The notes under the pieces: generated by a model
What the model saw: the letters and a program-made list of their open reading frames with translations, nothing else
Told to the model about the DNA's origin: nothing
The model's database searches: none
NCBI RefSeq assembly: GCF_019457595.1
Contig: NZ_CP080419.1
Coordinates: 1,984,001-2,048,000 of the forward strand
DNA: 64,000 nucleotides
DNA from: Shewanella psychrotolerans
Lineage (GTDB): Bacteria > Pseudomonadota > Gammaproteobacteria > Enterobacterales > Shewanellaceae
Direction of reading: 5' to 3'
Program-made: the position numbers and the translations under genes
In this document: positions 18,201 to 27,455 of the stretch, one piece after another
How positions within the stretch are numbered: position 1 is the first letter of the stretch
Layout of the letters: each line of letters opens with the position of its first letter

Positions 18201-20057
18201 CTGTTGTCTGAACATACCCGTTTAGTTACCGCATTTAACCATATGCATATTTTCATTGACCCCACACCAGATGCACAAGCTAGCTATCAAGAGCGTGCAC
18301 GTTTGTTCGAGCTACCTCGTTCAAGCTGGGAAGATTACAATAAAGAGTTGATTTCTAAAGGTGGTGGAATATTCCTACGCTCGGCGAAGTCAATCACCTT
18401 AACGCCTGAGATCAAAAAGATGCTTGATACTAAGAAAGCATCTATGACGCCTAATGAGTTGCTCAAAGAGTTACTTAAGATGAAGGTCGATTTGATCTGG
18501 AATGGCGGTATCGGTACTTATGTTAAGGCGAGCAGCGAGACTCATGTAGAAGTGGGTGATCGTGCTAACGATGCGCTTCGTGTTAATGGTAATGAAGTTC
18601 AAGCGCGTATCATAGGTGAAGGCGGTAACTTGGGTTGTACTCAGTTAGGCCGTATTGAATATGCTGCTAACGGTGGACGGATGAACACCGATTTCGTTGA
18701 TAATGTGGGTGGCGTTGATTGCTCAGATAACGAAGTTAATATTAAGATTTTGCTTAATGCTATGGTAGCAGAAGGCGAGATGACGGTTAAACAGCGAAAC
18801 CGCCTATTAGTCGATATGACTGATGAAGTAAGCCGTATTGTACTGCAAGACTGTAAAGATCAAACTCGAACAATTTCTGTTACTCAAGTACGAGGTGCCG
18901 AGCAACTAAAAGAGCAGATCCGTTTCATCCATTATCTCGAAAAAGAAGATAAATTGGATAGAGCATTGGAGTTTTTACCTACCGATGATGAACTTGCGGA
19001 ACGTTTGGCTAATGGTAAGGCACTCACTCGACCTGAACTATCTGTTTTGGTTGCTTATGCAAAAATGGTGCTGAAAGAACAGCTACTTACGCCAGAAATT
19101 ACAGATGATTCATTCTTAAGTCAGCTGCTGATTGAGTATTTCCCGCGTCAATTACAAGAGAAATACACCGAACGCATGGTAAATCATCCGCTTCGCGCTG
19201 AAATTATTGCAACCTCATTAGCGAATGAACTTGTTAATGATATGGGACTTAATTTTGTACAACGTATGCAAGATGAGACTGGTGCCTCAGTTGCAGAAGC
19301 GGCAATTTGTTACACTATGGCCCGAGAAGTGTTTGGTTTAGCTGAACTAACTAAGTCAATTACCGCGTTAAACGGTGTTGTACCCGCCGTCGTACAAGGT
19401 GAAATGTTACATCAGTTAAGACGCAACTTACGCCGAGCTTGTCGCTGGTTCCTACGTCACCGCAGTCGTAACCAAGGTATTGAGCAAACAGTAGCCTTCT
19501 ATAGCCCTGTGTTTGAAGAACTTCGTCAGAATGTTCATCAATATATGGTTGAGGATGAAGTTAAAGACATCTGCTCCGAAATTTCCGCTCTTGTAAAAGA
19601 GGGCGTACCAGAGAAAGTGGCGACCGATGTGGTTAATATGAGTACACTATTCTCTGCGCTTGATATTTCGCAGATCGCTCAACTTGAAAGTAAGCCAGTT
19701 GCCTTAGTTGCCGAGACTTACTATAAACTCGGTGCTCGAATTGACCTGCATTGGTTCTTAGAACAGATCAGTGCACAACCAGTCGCTAACCACTGGCAAG
19801 CACTGGCAAGAGCGGCATTTAGAGAAGAGCTTGATTGGCAGCAGCGTTCGCTTAGTTCGGTGGTATTACGTACCTGTACACCAAGTTGCGATGCAGACAC
19901 TATCATTGCACAGTGGATCGAATCCAATCAGGGCTTATTGGAGAGATGGTTCCACATGCTTGCAGACTTTAAAACCTCGCAAACTCATGAGTTTGCGAAG
20001 TTTTCGGTCGCGTTACGTGAGCTGAATCTATTGATACTTCATTGTGAAGGTCAATAG
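15219..20057 (+). CDS. gdhB: NAD-specific glutamate dehydrogenase (180-kDa class)
   Basis: A 1,612-residue protein of the large L-GDH class, oxidising glutamate to 2-oxoglutarate and ammonia with NAD. A long N-terminal regulatory region with ACT-like parts (about residues 1-700) precedes the catalytic core. That core shows [42 protein letters not shown] near residues 805-850, and the NAD-binding part [16 protein letters not shown] near 985. A long C-terminal helical extension completes the usual length of about 1,600 residues. AAAGGAA at 15204-15210 supports ATG 15219. It is a single-gene unit bounded by terminators on both sides. Confidence 0.94.
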   Translation: [1612 protein letters not shown]

Positions 20058-20079
20058 TAAAATTTAATAATAATAATAA

Positions 20080-20106
20080 GCCCTGGCCATAGCCGGGGCT
20101 TTTTTT
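20080..20106 (+). terminator. Terminator after gdhB
   Basis: GCCCTGGC-(CATA)-GCCGGGGC (8 bp, one G-U pair) followed by seven T. The pyrD start is only 15 bases beyond, so the pyrD promoter must overlap this region or the gdhB 3' end, or read-through must occur. Confidence 0.9.
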
Positions 20107-20121
20107 GGTCTAGGAGAAAGC

Positions 20122-21141
20122 ATGTTTTACAAAATAGCGCAAAAAGTGATGTTTCAGATGGATCCAGAAAAGGCACACAATCTGGCCATTACTAGTCTGA
20201 AGTCAACATCCAATTCGCCTTTAGATTGCTTCTATGCACAGAAGTTTGATCCGGCACCGGTAGAGTTTATGGGACTCACATTTCCAAACCCTGTTGGCTT
20301 AGCTGCAGGAATGGACAAAGATGGTGAGTGCATTGACGCTTTTCATGCAATGGGTTTTGGACATATCGAAGTTGGAACGGTAACACCAAGACCTCAGCCT
20401 GGTAATGACAAGCCTCGGTTATTCAGACTTAAACCCGCTAAAGCAATTATCAACCGTATGGGTTTTAACAACAAGGGGGTCGATAGTTTAGTGGCTCACC
20501 TTAAAGCGGCGAAATCAGGGGCGATGGTCGGTGTCAATATTGGCAAAAATAAAGACACGCCAGTAGAGCAGGGAAAGGATGACTATCTCATCTGCATGGA
20601 AAAGGTGTACCAATATGCGGCTTATATCGCGGTAAATATTTCATCTCCAAATACACCAGATCTACGCTCACTGCAATACGGTGATCTGCTTGATGATCTA
20701 TTAGGATCATTAAAAGCTAAGCAAAAAGATCTTGCTAAGAAGCATGGAAAATATGTTCCGATAGCGCTTAAAATTGCGCCAGATCTATCAACTGAAGAGA
20801 TTGATAAAATAGCTGAATCACTGATCCGAAATGAGTTTGATGGCGTTATCGCAACCAATACCACGTTATCTAGAGATGGTGTTAGTGGACTGGTTAATTC
20901 AAATGAGGTCGGTGGGTTGAGTGGTAAGCCATTGAATTCATTGTCAACAGAAATCATCAAGCAACTTGCAGATAGTCTTAATGGCCAAATTCCTATTCTG
21001 GGCGTGGGCGGAATAAACTCTGCTGCTGATGCAATGGATAAGTTAGATGCTGGTGCCACTATGGTACAAATATATTCAGGATTTATTTATCGCGGACCTG
21101 AATTAATTAAAGAGATTGTTGAGGCTTATCGAAGCAGATAA
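20122..21141 (+). CDS. pyrD: Dihydroorotate dehydrogenase (quinone), class 2
   Basis: A 339-residue enzyme of pyrimidine synthesis that oxidises dihydroorotate to orotate and passes electrons to quinone. The short N-terminal helix ([19 protein letters not shown]) anchors class 2 enzymes to the inner membrane. The FMN barrel follows with the catalytic serine S175 in [14 protein letters not shown], as in E. coli, and GVGGINS in the phosphate-binding part. AGGAG is well spaced from ATG 20122. The zapC gene follows, as in enterics where zapC (ycbW) is next to pyrD. Confidence 0.96.
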   Translation: MFYKIAQKVMFQMDPEKAHNLAITSLKSTSNSPLDCFYAQKFDPAPVEFMGLTFPNPVGLAAGMDKDGECIDAFHAMGFGHIEVGTVTPRPQPGNDKPRLFRLKPAKAIINRMGFNNKGVDSLVAHLKAAKSGAMVGVNIGKNKDTPVEQGKDDYLICMEKVYQYAAYIAVNISSPNTPDLRSLQYGDLLDDLLGSLKAKQKDLAKKHGKYVPIALKIAPDLSTEEIDKIAESLIRNEFDGVIATNTTLSRDGVSGLVNSNEVGGLSGKPLNSLSTEIIKQLADSLNGQIPILGVGGINSAADAMDKLDAGATMVQIYSGFIYRGPELIKEIVEAYRSR

Positions 21142-21175
21142 ATAATAGGATCGTATTTGATCTTATTAGACGATT

Positions 21176-21198
21176 GCGCGATCTAATTTTGATCGCGC
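21176..21198. other. Inverted repeat between pyrD and zapC
   Basis: GCGCGATC-(TAATTTT)-GATCGCGC is a perfect 8-bp stem downstream of pyrD. There is no T-run, so it could be a 3'-end stabiliser, a weak terminator or a protein site. Confidence 0.4.
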
Positions 21199-21307
21199 TT
21201 GATCGGTATAAGATATTGTTATTCATGTTATATTTTTAATAAAATTTTTGATATTGATTGAAATATCATCTATTATCGAGCTGTATTTATAACAATGGGT
21301 ACACGTT

Positions 21308-21841
21308 ATGTTATTAATGCCACAAAGGGATTGGCAATGGATATATAACGACGCGTATGGAGTATTAAGCGTTTCGTTAGGTTCGGATATGGAATTTCTG
21401 ACTCCCTATAAAATTAAAGCGCTAATTCCAGATGCACTATCTGTAACGGAATTTAGTGTTGAACATGCAAGATTCTATATCGACTTTGTTGAGCGTTTAG
21501 GTAAGTCAGTTAATATTGCTGACGCGATAAAAGTTCAGTTAGGGTTAAATGCGACGGCTGCTTATTTTATGCTGAAGCCACAAATGCCAAAGTCGTGGTT
21601 TTTCGATACTTCGGCTATATGTGTTTATTCTGAACTTGGTAAAGTCTTTCAGCTGAGATGCCAAGGTGTAGATGCTGACGTAATGGTAGTGGAAAGTAAT
21701 TTGCAGGCCTCTTTAGTTATGTTACTTTCTTCACAATTAGCGCTGAATGATAATAAATCGCTTAAGCAGTTTGAATGTATAAAGGTGATGAATGATCGCC
21801 TTCATCCTAAAAAAATAACAAGGCAAACAGCTGCAGCGTAG
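21308..21841 (+). CDS. zapC: Cell division protein ZapC
   Basis: A 177-residue protein matching ZapC. It has the W-rich N-terminus RDWQWIYN, the diagnostic LKPQMPKSWFFDT segment near residue 88, VVESNLQASL near 130 and the C-terminal IKVMNDRLHPK. ZapC is a cytoplasmic FtsZ-ring stabiliser that promotes FtsZ bundling, so far known mostly in Enterobacterales, Vibrio and Shewanella-type bacteria. Position after pyrD agrees with the enteric order. A 166-base gap from pyrD suggests its own promoter, and a strong terminator follows. Confidence 0.9.
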   Translation: MLLMPQRDWQWIYNDAYGVLSVSLGSDMEFLTPYKIKALIPDALSVTEFSVEHARFYIDFVERLGKSVNIADAIKVQLGLNATAAYFMLKPQMPKSWFFDTSAICVYSELGKVFQLRCQGVDADVMVVESNLQASLVMLLSSQLALNDNKSLKQFECIKVMNDRLHPKKITRQTAAA

Positions 21842-21888
21842 TATGGTTTATTATGAAACGAATTTAAGTGTTAAAAATGAATAATAGG

Positions 21889-21914
21889 AAAGGGAGCATT
21901 AGCTCCCTTTTTTT
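21889..21914 (+). terminator. Terminator after zapC
   Basis: AAAGGGAGC-(ATTA)-GCTCCCTTT followed by further T. An intrinsic terminator 48 bases past the zapC stop. Confidence 0.9.
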
Positions 21915-21921
21915 GTTTTTT

Positions 21922-22377
21922 ATACCAATCATTATAAGAAAGTGGTGATCGACTCAATGTGTTTCTTGGCAACTCATTCAAGGAGAATGGATGATGGAAT
22001 CGTCGTCCCCTTGTGAGGCCATTCAACGCAGAAGTAGGCAGGTAAAAACACGCCTAATAGGCGAGTTTTAGTACTTTTGATGCTGTGTTAACGAGTTTGA
22101 GCCTAGTTCAACTATGTTCAAACTTGTTGCAAACAACGAGGTCTTGTATGTTCCAGGCATACTTAAGACATTCCCTTCATCCTTCGAGGTCAGACGTTGT
22201 GAATGTCTTTCATGCATGACTATATGGATATAGAAGGTAGGGTAACGCATGGAGCGGTTCCGAGGACGCTAAAGCCGAGGAGCAATTAATGACCTTGCCT
22301 CATCAGCGCTAACCTTTTGTGCTAATCTTCAGTGCTAAATGGTCGCTGAGCGATCACATTTTTATACTAACTGGTAT
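21922..22377 (+). repeat. Dispersed intergenic element, long form (MITE-like), copy 1
   Basis: A 456-base non-coding block with imperfect terminal inverted repeats: ATACCAATCATTATAA at the left and TTATACTAACTGGTAT at the right. Related blocks occur at 55299-55534 and, inverted, at 63741-64000. Shared inner landmarks are AGAAAGTGG, CTCATTCAAGG, GATGGAATCG/C, GAGGAGCAATTAA and CGCTGAGCGATCACAT. It contains an inner module (about 22046-22225, from CGCCTAATAGGCG to CATGCATGACT) that copy 2 lacks. It has no open frame of note, so it would need a transposase in trans. The region from here to rlmKL otherwise holds only tRNA sequences. Confidence 0.8.
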
Positions 22378-22497
22378 TAGATCTCTACCCGAATCTTTTT
22401 TCTATGGAAATTTTTTGGGAAGATTTTTTCTAGATAGATAATTTTCTAGGATGACTATTCGCAAATGGAGTTGTTTGAACTCTTTAGATTAAAGAAT

Positions 22498-22598
22498 TTG
22501 TTGCGGGAGTGATATTACTTATTTAAAAGCTTGGCGACGCTCTACTTAGCTTTATAAAGCGCTGATCCCGACTAGCTAGTATACTGCTCAATCTTGTG
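22498..22598 (-). pseudogene. Decayed initiator tRNA copy
   Basis: Read on the minus strand, this stretch aligns at both ends with the two intact tRNA-fMet genes to its right. One end shares TTGCGGGAG; the other shares the complement of the D-arm and anticodon 5' side (CCCGAC.AGCTA..ATACTGCTC). The middle is replaced by about 30 extra AT-rich bases, the CCA end reads CAA, and the acceptor stem no longer pairs. The flanking spacer also matches the spacers of the intact copies, so it is a third tandem unit that has degenerated. Confidence 0.7.
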
Positions 22599-22656
22599 TC
22601 GGTATTTCTGCAATAAGAAAATCTGTAGTTGTTTTAATTCTATCTATTAAAAGAAT

Positions 22657-22733
<77 letters not shown>

Positions 22734-22790
22734 TCCGTATTTATAATCTAAGAACGCTGTAGTTGTTTTAATTCTATCTACTAAAAGAAT

Positions 22791-22867
<77 letters not shown>

Positions 22868-23143
22868 TCCGAAACTTTATAAGGTCAATCTACAGCTAAC
22901 AGCCTGTTGCTTATTGACTGTTTATCGTAATGCCCTTCAAAGCGGGGCGAACTATATCGATATGGTTCGCCTAATGCAAGTAAGATTCAGCTTTAATTTG
23001 TTAAGCGTTCATTAAAGCGGCAAACTGCAGTTTAATTAAGCGAGCAGGGAGATTTATCTTTACCTATTAGCAGAACTTTTTATCTTTTGGATGTTGGACA
23101 ATGTATAATAGCGCATTGATTTTTGAAGTGTGTCTATTTATCC

Positions 23144-25279
23144 ATGTTAAATTTTTTTGCTGCGGCCCCTCGAGGCTATGAGTACGCGTTATCACTAGAG
23201 CTTGCCGAATTAGGTGCTAGTGAGATTAAAGAGAGTGTTGCAGGGGTCTATTTCTCTGCATCGCTAGAGCTTGCTTACCGTATTACATTATGGTCTCGTC
23301 TTGCTAGCCGGATCATTTTGGTCATCTATAAAGGTCCCTGTGAAACACCAGAGCAACTTTATAATGCAGCTTATTGTGTTGATTGGCAGACTCACTTCTC
23401 AAATAAAAGCACTTTTAGTATAGATTTCCATGGTATTGGCGGCTTCATTAATAACTCGCAATTTGGCGCGTTAAAGGTCAAAGATGCGGTGGTCGACCGT
23501 TTTCGTGATGATGGCTGCGAGCGTCCTAATGTTGCAAGAGTCGATGCAGACTTTAAAATTGATGCGCACTACAGACGCGGCCAAATTACACTCGGGGTAA
23601 ACTTCTCTGGCCCAGCACTTCATCAACGTGGTTACCGAGCAACAACGGGTGAGGCGCCGCTAAAAGAAAACTTAGCCGCCAACATGTTAGTCAGAAGTGG
23701 TTGGAAGCAGCAACCGCAAGACCTACTCGATCCGTTTTGCGGTAGCGGAACCATTCTAATTGAAGCGGCAATGATGGCATGCGACGTTGCTCCTGCGCTG
23801 TACCGTGCTAAGTTTGGTTTTCAAAAATGGTTGCGCCATCAAGATCATATTTGGCAAGGCCTTATAGATGAAGCTAAAGCACGTGCGTCGTTAGGCATTA
23901 GCCGTTGTCAGGTCAAGTTTTTTGGTTCTGATATTGATTCTCGCTTGGTTGCCCTTGCAAAGCGCAATGCTGAAAATGCTGGCGTCGCTGGGCTAATTGA
24001 GTTTTCTGTTTCAAATGCGTTAAATGTAAAACCACCAGTAGAGCATGGTTTTCTTATTACCAATCCGCCCTATGGTGAGCGTCTTGGCACGGTAACCTCA
24101 TTGCTCCAGCTTTATTATCAATTAGGCGACAAGTTTAAGAGTGAGTTCGGCGGCTGGAAAATTGCCGTACTCAATAGTGATATTGAGTTACTTTCGGCAT
24201 TAAAGCTTAAAGCCGATAAACAAATGAAGATGTTTAATGGCGCGTTAGAGTGCGCTTTTAATCTGTACACGTTACATGCACAAAGTACTCGCCGCATCGA
24301 TCCTAGCCAAGTGTTGGCGCAAGGTGGAGAGGTGAGTGATGTTGCCACGCCTTTTGCCAATCGCATTAAAAAGAATTATAAGCAGCTGAGTAAGTGGGCT
24401 AAGCGTGAAGGCATCGACAGTTATCGTTTATATGATGCTGATATTCCTGAATACAATGTGGCTGTCGATAAGTATCTTGATTACGTGGTGATCCAAGAGT
24501 ACTCCGCGCCAAAGGATATCCCTGAGGCAGTCACTAAGCGCCGCTTAACCGATATCTTGTTGGTGTTGCCCAACGCTATTGGTGTTGAACCTGACAAAAT
24601 TATTCTAAAGACCCGTGAACGTCAAAAGGGCACTAATCAATATCAAAAGTTAGATGCTGAAAAGCTTGAACTCAATACCATCGAATACGGTGCTAAGTTT
24701 AAGCTCAATCTTAAGGACTATCTTGATACGGGCCTGTTCTTAGATCACCGTTTAACAAGAAAACTGGTGGGCGAAAAATCGAAAGGTCGCTCTGTGCTTA
24801 ACCTTTTTGCATATACAGGTACCGCCTCGGTACATGCTGCCTTAGGTGGCGCTAAATCGGTTACAACTGTTGATATGTCCAATACGTATCTTAACTGGGC
24901 ACAGGATAATTTTGCGCTCAACGGTTTATCGGGTCGTCAGTATCAGTTTATTCAAGGTGACTGTTTACAATGGATAGCCGATTGCCAAGAAAAGTATGAT
25001 CTTATTTTTATCGACCCACCGACATTTTCTAATTCAAAACGTATGGAAGATTCGTTTGATGTTCAACGTGATCACGTTAATCTATTGAGTGGTTTAGTTA
25101 AACTGCTTAACGCTAATGGGGAAATTATTTTCTCTAATAACAAGCGTAAGTTTAAGATGGATAGTGATGCGATCGCTCGTTTAGGTTTTACTGTGACCAA
25201 TATTGATGATCAGACATTACCATTAGATTATAAGCGTAACCCTCAGATCCATAACACTTGGCTAATTACCCATGCCTAG
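23144..25279 (+). CDS. rlmL: Bifunctional 23S rRNA methyltransferase RlmKL (m2G2445 and m7G2069)
   Basis: A 711-residue fused enzyme. The N-terminal THUMP domain (about residues 40-155) is followed by the RlmL N2-guanine methyltransferase with the [10 protein letters not shown] motif near residue 310. The C-terminal RlmK domain has [14 protein letters not shown] near 565 and IDPPTFSNS near 630. It modifies G2445 and G2069 of 23S rRNA during ribosome assembly. ATG 23144 gives [13 protein letters not shown], matching the family start M..LFA.TARG.E; an upstream in-frame GTG would add seven unrelated residues. The next gene overlaps its stop by 8 bases. Confidence 0.95.
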   Translation: MLNFFAAAPRGYEYALSLELAELGASEIKESVAGVYFSASLELAYRITLWSRLASRIILVIYKGPCETPEQLYNAAYCVDWQTHFSNKSTFSIDFHGIGGFINNSQFGALKVKDAVVDRFRDDGCERPNVARVDADFKIDAHYRRGQITLGVNFSGPALHQRGYRATTGEAPLKENLAANMLVRSGWKQQPQDLLDPFCGSGTILIEAAMMACDVAPALYRAKFGFQKWLRHQDHIWQGLIDEAKARASLGISRCQVKFFGSDIDSRLVALAKRNAENAGVAGLIEFSVSNALNVKPPVEHGFLITNPPYGERLGTVTSLLQLYYQLGDKFKSEFGGWKIAVLNSDIELLSALKLKADKQMKMFNGALECAFNLYTLHAQSTRRIDPSQVLAQGGEVSDVATPFANRIKKNYKQLSKWAKREGIDSYRLYDADIPEYNVAVDKYLDYVVIQEYSAPKDIPEAVTKRRLTDILLVLPNAIGVEPDKIILKTRERQKGTNQYQKLDAEKLELNTIEYGAKFKLNLKDYLDTGLFLDHRLTRKLVGEKSKGRSVLNLFAYTGTASVHAALGGAKSVTTVDMSNTYLNWAQDNFALNGLSGRQYQFIQGDCLQWIADCQEKYDLIFIDPPTFSNSKRMEDSFDVQRDHVNLLSGLVKLLNANGEIIFSNNKRKFKMDSDAIARLGFTVTNIDDQTLPLDYKRNPQIHNTWLITHA

Positions 25280-25508
25280 TGTCGCTTCTTATATACTGTT
25301 TCACACCGATGTTTGTCATCTGTGTGAACAGGCGCAGGCGCTAATTGATACATTGGGTATCGATTATATTAAACAAGATATTTGTGATGTCGAAGAATTA
25401 GCTGAGCGATACGGAACACGTATACCGGTATTGTTACGTCAAGCTGATCAGTCAGAATTAAACTGGCCGTTCGATATCCAACAATTGCAAAAGTTTACAG
25501 GAGCTTAA
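25272..25508 (+). CDS. Glutaredoxin-like protein (DUF836 family)
   Basis: A 78-residue thioredoxin-fold protein with a C-H-L-C redox motif at residues 16-19 in [14 protein letters not shown]. The cis-proline region is RIPVLLRQ near residue 50, with a C-terminal [13 protein letters not shown] helix. It matches the glutaredoxin-like DUF836 group found beside rlmKL and uup in gammaproteobacteria. Substrate unknown. The start ATG lies inside the end of rlmKL, and uup begins 1 base after its stop, so the three are one operon. Confidence 0.88.
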   Translation: MPSVASYILFHTDVCHLCEQAQALIDTLGIDYIKQDICDVEELAERYGTRIPVLLRQADQSELNWPFDIQQLQKFTGA

Positions 25509-25509
25509 A

Positions 25510-27429
25510 TTGAGTCTGGTTCGTATTAACAATGGCTCATTAGCCTATGGTTACACTCCGCTACTTCAACATGCTGACTTTACTATTGAACCTGGAGAAC
25601 GGGTTTGTATTGTTGGCCGTAATGGCGCTGGTAAGTCGAGCTTAATGAAAGTGCTGTGCGGAGAAGTGTTACTTGATGAGGGCGAGTTTAACATCGCTAC
25701 CGATATCAAAGTGAGTCGTCTACAGCAAGACCCACCTAAAGCTGAGCAAGGCAGTGTGTACGCGTATATTTCTGCTGGCTTACAAGAGGTAGGTGAAAAA
25801 TTAGAGCGTTATCATCAGTTATCTCATGATGTGGGCAGTGCATCACCTGAGCAGATGGAAAGAATGCTTAAGCAGATGGAGCGTCTACAAGAGGATATCG
25901 ATCATCTTAATGGTTGGCAGCTTGATTCGCGTATAAACCAAACCTGTGAACTGTTGGGACTCGATGCGGACGCGAGTCTGACAAGCCTGTCTGGTGGTTG
26001 GCAGCGTAAAGTTGCGTTAGCGAGGGCGTTAGTCAGTGAGCCAGATCTCTTGTTACTCGATGAACCGACTAACCATCTCGATATTGATACTATCGAATGG
26101 TTAGAGGAGTTTCTGTTAAGTTATCGAGGTGCTATCGTCTTTATCAGTCATGACCGTGGTTTTATTCAACGTATGGCAACCCGTATCGTCGATTTAGATC
26201 GCGGCGTGGTCACTTCATGGCCAGGTAATTACCAAGCCTATCTCGATGGAAAGGCCGAATGGCTGAGGGTAGAAGCGGAGAAGAATGCCCAGTTTGACAA
26301 GAAACTTGCTGATGAAGAGACTTGGATTCGCCAAGGCGTTAAGGCGCGTCGAACTCGAAATGAAGGTCGAGTCAGAGCACTAAAAGCCCTGCGAATGGAG
26401 CGTATGGAGCGGATCAATCGCCAAGGCGGTGCGAAGATGGCTGTGGCCGATACCGATCGCTCAGGTAAGCTTGTTTTCGATATTGACAGCCTAAATTACA
26501 ATTTACCCGATAAAAATCTAGTCAAAAACTTTACCACTAGTGTCATGCGTGGCGATCGCATTGCGCTTATCGGCCCCAATGGTTGTGGTAAATCGACCCT
26601 GATTAAATTGCTTATTGGTCAGTTAGAGGCACAATCGGGTGAGGTTAAAGTCGGCACAAAATTAGAGATAGCCTACTTTGATCAATATCGTGAAGCGCTC
26701 GACCCAGAAAAGACGGTTGAAGATAACGTTGGCGAAGGTAAGAAGACGGTCACTATTAATGGGCAGGATCGCCATATTTTAAGTTACCTACAAGACTTTT
26801 TATTTTCGCCGTTACGAGCTCGTACACCCGTGAAAGCATTGTCTGGTGGCGAGAAAAACCGTTTATTGCTCGCGCGTTTGTTATTACGTCCTGCAAACCT
26901 AATTATTCTCGATGAACCGACAAACGATCTTGATATTGAGACCTTAGAGTTGTTAGAGTCTCTGCTGACTGACTATCAAGGAACATTGTTGTTGGTAAGC
27001 CATGACCGTGCTTTCATTGATAATACTGTGACCAGTTCATGGTGGTTTACCGGCAATGGGGGCTGGAGTGAGTATGTTGGCGGCTATGAAGATGCTGTGT
27101 CTCAAGGAGCAAAATTTTATTCTGAGGAACCAGTTGCCGCCACCGCTGTCCAACCCAAGGTTGTCGAGCCTGTGAAGCAGCAAGCTAAACCTGCCGCAAA
27201 GCAAGAAAAAAAGTTATCTTATAAATTACAACGAGAACTCGAGTCACTTCCTGCAAAGATGGAGCAGCTGGAGGCGGACATTGAAGCATTACAACTGGTG
27301 ATTAGTGAACCAGATTTTTACGTTCAAGAACAAGATGTCGTGAGTCGTCGTTTAAGCGAACTAGCTGAGCTAGAGCAGCAATTGGAAGTTTGTTTTGAAC
27401 GTTGGGAAGAGTTAGAAGCCCTTAAGTAA
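25510..27429 (+). CDS. uup: ABC-F ATPase Uup
   Basis: A 639-residue soluble ABC-F protein with two nucleotide-binding domains. Walker A motifs are GRNGAGKSS (about residue 35) and GPNGCGKST (about 355). Signature motifs are LSGGWQRK and LSGGEKNRLLL, and the Walker B DEPTNHLD and DEPTNDLD are present. The linker is arginine-rich and the C-terminal coiled coil (about 560-639) is the Uup DNA/RNA-binding domain. Uup acts on ribosomes or branched nucleic acids and affects transposon precise excision. The start is TTG at 25510, supported by AGGAG six bases upstream and by the family N-terminus MSL; no ATG fits. Confidence 0.93.
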   Translation: MSLVRINNGSLAYGYTPLLQHADFTIEPGERVCIVGRNGAGKSSLMKVLCGEVLLDEGEFNIATDIKVSRLQQDPPKAEQGSVYAYISAGLQEVGEKLERYHQLSHDVGSASPEQMERMLKQMERLQEDIDHLNGWQLDSRINQTCELLGLDADASLTSLSGGWQRKVALARALVSEPDLLLLDEPTNHLDIDTIEWLEEFLLSYRGAIVFISHDRGFIQRMATRIVDLDRGVVTSWPGNYQAYLDGKAEWLRVEAEKNAQFDKKLADEETWIRQGVKARRTRNEGRVRALKALRMERMERINRQGGAKMAVADTDRSGKLVFDIDSLNYNLPDKNLVKNFTTSVMRGDRIALIGPNGCGKSTLIKLLIGQLEAQSGEVKVGTKLEIAYFDQYREALDPEKTVEDNVGEGKKTVTINGQDRHILSYLQDFLFSPLRARTPVKALSGGEKNRLLLARLLLRPANLIILDEPTNDLDIETLELLESLLTDYQGTLLLVSHDRAFIDNTVTSSWWFTGNGGWSEYVGGYEDAVSQGAKFYSEEPVAATAVQPKVVEPVKQQAKPAAKQEKKLSYKLQRELESLPAKMEQLEADIEALQLVISEPDFYVQEQDVVSRRLSELAELEQQLEVCFERWEELEALK

Positions 27430-27455
27430 ACGACAAATAAATAGGAATAAAATTA

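Noticed and set aside
21908..22377. Insertion sequence with transposase
   Set aside because: The block has inverted ends but no coding frame long enough for a transposase, so it is listed as a non-autonomous repeat only.
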